Source: Verrucomicrobiota bacterium
GTDB taxonomy: Bacteria > Verrucomicrobiota > Verrucomicrobiia > Chthoniobacterales > JAFAMB01
Assembly (NCBI GenBank): GCA_019247695.1
Contig: JAFBAP010000053.1
Span: 1-58,813, forward strand
DNA: 58,813 nucleotides
Direction: 5' to 3'
The position numbers were made by a program, and so were the translations under genes. The notes under the pieces were generated by a model that ran no database searches, had not been told where the DNA came from, and saw nothing but the letters and a program-made list of their open reading frames with translations. Positions 56,436 to 58,813 of this stretch are shown here, piece by piece (positions within the stretch are counted from its first letter, which is position 1; every line of letters starts with the position of its first letter).

Positions 56436-57431
56436 TTATGCAGGGATCAGGGCGTGTTCGCGGAAGTAAGTCACCGCATCCCGAATCGCCTCATCAATGC
56501 CGCGCGGCGCATAACCGAGCTCGGCGATGGCTTTGCTCGAATCGAAAAACAGGCAGTACCGGCTGGTGCGCACCGCCTCGATCGCCGCCGCCGGTTCACG
56601 CCGATAATGATGGCTGGCTCGCTCGCTGATCTCGGCCACGAGCCGGCACGCCCAGTACGGCGCCACCACCTTTGGAGCCCGGTACCGGCCGTAAGGTTCG
56701 ACCTTCTGCAGGAACTGGCGGAGCCAGAGATTCTGGCATCCCAGCAGGTAACGTTGGCCGGAGATGCCCCGGTGCAGCGCCAGGAGGTGTCCGAGGGCTA
56801 CATCGCGAACGTCCACAAAATTCAGCCCGGTGTGCGAAACAACCGGGAATCTACCGGATAAAAAATCGACCAGGATCCGGCCGGTCGGGGTTGGCCGCTG
56901 ATCGCCGGGTCCGATCACGGCCGTCGGCAGCACGCTGACGATGGGCCAGCCGTGACGACAACGCTGTTGCACCTCATGGTACGCCAGGAGCTTGGAACGT
57001 TTATATGGCCCCGGCGCCTGGTCGGCGGTCATCAGTTCAGCCTCGTTCTGTTCACCTTGCTTGCGCGGAGCAAGAATGCCGCAGGTGCTGGTGTAGACGA
57101 CTTTCTCCACGCCGGCCCGGCACGCTGCCTCCAGCACGTTAACCGTGCCTTGCACGTTGTTCCGGTAAATCTCGTCAGTTTCGGTGGACCAGAACCGGTA
57201 ATCGCCCGCCACGTGAAATACGTAACGGCAATCCCGCAAAGGTTCGGCCAAAGTGTCGGGTCGGGTGATGTCTGCCTCAAACCAACAGATCCCAGGATCT
57301 TTCTCCGGCAACGGCGCACCCAGCGAGCGGGTCACACCGCGCACTTTGCACCCGGCGCGCAGCAACTCCCTGGCCACATGCCAGCCCAGAAAGCCCCGTG
57401 CCCCGGTCACCAGGACCTCACAATTGGTCAT
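56436..57431 (-). CDS. hpnA: HpnA-like NAD-dependent sugar epimerase/reductase
   Basis: The 331-residue short-chain dehydrogenase has the Rossmann start VLVTGARGFLGWHVARELLRAG, and VFHVAGDYRFWSTETDEIYRNNVQGTVNVLEAACRAG, which is typical of hopanoid-associated HpnA. The YxxxK active site is PYKRSKLLAY. It probably makes or alters a sugar attached to hopanoids or other lipids. It lies 5 nt upstream of the HpnI-like glycosyltransferase gene, as in hopanoid clusters, though no squalene-hopene cyclase is present here. Confidence 0.85.
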   Translation of the reverse strand: MTNCEVLVTGARGFLGWHVARELLRAGCKVRGVTRSLGAPLPEKDPGICWFEADITRPDTLAEPLRDCRYVFHVAGDYRFWSTETDEIYRNNVQGTVNVLEAACRAGVEKVVYTSTCGILAPRKQGEQNEAELMTADQAPGPYKRSKLLAYHEVQQRCRHGWPIVSVLPTAVIGPGDQRPTPTGRILVDFLSGRFPVVSHTGLNFVDVRDVALGHLLALHRGISGQRYLLGCQNLWLRQFLQKVEPYGRYRAPKVVAPYWACRLVAEISERASHHYRREPAAAIEAVRTSRYCLFFDSSKAIAELGYAPRGIDEAIRDAVTYFREHALIPA

Positions 57432-57537
57432 GCTCTCATTCTTTCGGTTTGAACGTTTCCTTTATTTGGCAGCCGCGTGCAGAGAATGCCACCGAGGTGT
57501 GCGGGTGGCAATGGCTCGCCTGCTCGCCGGGCAGCCG

Positions 57538-58476
57538 TTAAGGTGCAGGCCGTATTTGCCGGGCCCGCAGATAGGCGTGAACCCAAAATCCGATCCCCAC
57601 AAGGATCATGAATAACGAAAGGAATTGGCCCCGGCTGAACGGGCCGGTGAGCGGCGCATCCGGTTCCCGGAAGGTTTCACCAAAAATCCGTACGGCGGCA
57701 TACGCGATAAAAAAAAGGCCCGTAACCACGCCGTCAGGTTTGCGAACCTTCAGGCGCACCGCCAGCAAAAGCACGAACAGGAACAACCCTTCCAGAAGCG
57801 CCTCATACAATTGGCTCGGATGGCGCGGCGTTAAAATGCCGGCCAGCACGGATCGCACCGGCCCACTGGTGCGAGCGGCCTGGAGGACGGCTTCAACCGA
57901 ATCCAGGTTGGGATCGAGTTGGTGGACCTGACTTAGGGCTCGGGCCGCCTCGTCCGGATGGTCAAGCAGCTCGGCCGGGAACTGCATGGCCCACGGAACG
58001 GTCGCCGCCCGGCCGTAAAGCTCGCCGTTGATGAAATTCGCGATGCGCCCGAAAAAAAGGCCGATCGGCGCGACGGCGACGAGATTGTCGCCCAGGCCGG
58101 GCCAGGAGAGGTGATGCCTGCGGGCATAAATCAGGCTGAAAACAATCAAGCCCAGGATACCGCCGTGACTCGACATGCCTCCATCCCATACGCGCAGGAT
58201 GCCGAGCGGATCCTCCGTCAGCATCTCCGGCCGGTAAAAAAGCACGTACCCCAGCCGGCCGCCGGCCAACACCCCGAAGAGCGCAGCGTAGAAAGTGAAA
58301 TCGCCCACCTGCGATTCCTTCAAAGGGCCATACCCGCGCCGCGCCAGCCACTTCAACAGGTAAAATGCCCCGGTAAACCCGCAGAGGTAAGCCAGGCCGT
58401 AATAGCGGATGCCGAATTGAGGCCCGAAACGGATCAGGAACGGGCTGAGATGGTGCACGTAATAGGCGAGCCACAT
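57538..58476 (-). CDS. lgt: Prolipoprotein diacylglyceryl transferase
   Basis: The 312-residue membrane enzyme attaches diacylglyceryl to the lipobox cysteine of prolipoproteins. GLAYLCGFTGAFYLLKW, then VWDGGMSSHGGILG and GRIANFINGELYGR, the Lgt signature, are present, followed by HPSQLYEALLEGLF. Seven or so helices are expected. Met58476 is preferred over the longer ORF (58503). A repeat (site R8) begins 17 nt upstream of the start. This enzyme would process the lipoproteins of the window. Confidence 0.96.
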   Translation of the reverse strand: MWLAYYVHHLSPFLIRFGPQFGIRYYGLAYLCGFTGAFYLLKWLARRGYGPLKESQVGDFTFYAALFGVLAGGRLGYVLFYRPEMLTEDPLGILRVWDGGMSSHGGILGLIVFSLIYARRHHLSWPGLGDNLVAVAPIGLFFGRIANFINGELYGRAATVPWAMQFPAELLDHPDEAARALSQVHQLDPNLDSVEAVLQAARTSGPVRSVLAGILTPRHPSQLYEALLEGLFLFVLLLAVRLKVRKPDGVVTGLFFIAYAAVRIFGETFREPDAPLTGPFSRGQFLSLFMILVGIGFWVHAYLRARQIRPAP

Positions 58477-58492
58477 GTCGAATGCCACGGCA

Positions 58493-58813
58493 GAAAATGC
58501 CACAAATGGAAGAGAGTGTCGGGTAACGGGTAACGGGTAACGGGTAACGGGTAACGGGTAACGGGTAACGGGTAACGGGTAACGGGTAACGGGTAACGGG
58601 TAACGGGTGTCGGGTCACACGGCGGGCACAGCGGGTTTGGCGGGCACGACGTAAGAGTTCACACGGCGAGCCACGGCGGGAAGAGGAGAGAGTTCGGGGT
58701 TCGGAGTTCGGAGTGGGGGGTGGGTGCGAGTCTCGGCCTTAGAGTTGCCGCCGGGTCCTCTTAATCTGTGTCAAGCTGTGTAATCTGTGGATGCTTTCCT
58801 CTTTTCTGCGTGT
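58493..58813. repeat. Composite dispersed repeat, edge of window (site R8)
   Basis: The order is: TGCCACAAATGGAAGAGAG (58499-58517), twelve perfect CGGGTAA heptamers (58520-58603) plus variants, module A (58612-58680), a short GAGTTCG array (about 58688-58711), the core (58712-58758, GGGTGCGAGTCTCGGC) and inverse module B (58760 to the edge). The arrangement and orientation equal site R2 (8404-8832). It probably continues past the right edge. Confidence 0.9.

Noticed and set aside
58520-58603. GGGTAAC heptamers as telomere-like repeats
   Set aside because: The same units occur at internal sites 8411 and 48981, so this is not a chromosome end.

Overview
The window is a high-GC bacterial chromosome segment with about 45 protein genes, a 5S rRNA gene at the left edge and an unusually dense set of dispersed repeats. 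The gene families point to Verrucomicrobiota, most likely a soil-type lineage. These include a PUR-alpha-like small protein, a propeller-type hybrid histidine kinase, archaeal-type LeuC/LeuD, a GH57 branching enzyme, a hopanoid-type glycosyltransferase/epimerase pair, a lysine-rich H1-like protein and little visible Shine-Dalgarno usage. That assignment is inference; no 16S rRNA is present.

Layout. Positions 1-252 hold the end of an rRNA operon (5S and terminator). Positions 253-800 are repeats. Positions 800-7609 carry a 1325-residue hybrid sensor kinase and an MscS-type channel. Positions 7619-15563 carry an acetyltransferase, a Na+/solute symporter with a small membrane partner, an aldo/keto reductase, two lipoproteins, a peroxiredoxin with a cysteine-less HMA-like protein, a DUF3096 protein and a GPH-type sugar transporter. 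Positions 15733-20881 carry a START-like protein, a PQQ-type sugar dehydrogenase divergent from a glycosyltransferase, a DUF2147 protein and a thymidylate-kinase-like protein with an abnormal P-loop. After a gene-poor stretch (20882-21728) come the housekeeping genes ligA, pyrH and frr with a coupled redoxin-like gene, a lipid-kinase-like gene, leuC and leuD flanking an SH3 lipoprotein, and two overlapping glycosyltransferases.

Positions 32006-35578 (minus strand) form a run of an inositol-monophosphatase-like gene, ispF, cysS and a hexapeptide-repeat protein. An H1-like protein with a textbook terminator follows at 35903-36122. Positions 36273-47822 (all minus) carry coaC, yicC, carB, a PUR-domain protein, trpS, a TPR protein, a DEDDy exonuclease, a secreted propeller protein and the GH57 enzyme. 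Positions 47927-55101 (plus) carry a secreted hydrolase, a secreted caspase-like candidate, bioB, a Ski2-like helicase, a small membrane protein and a MOSC protein. Positions 55102-58476 (minus) carry the hopanoid-type pair and lgt.

The most unusual aspect is the repeat content. At least ten intergenic sites carry combinations of the same modules: a CACGGCG-rich module, a CTGTG/CAGAA-rich module, a conserved core, a TGCCACAAATG palindromic module, and 7-bp tandem arrays of several different sequences. Two sites 50 kb apart have the same module order and orientation. The repeats sit on or within a few bases of stop codons and in several cases supply the stop codon, so they look like insertions tolerated or selected at gene ends. 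No CRISPR array, prophage, tRNA gene or complete transposase was found.
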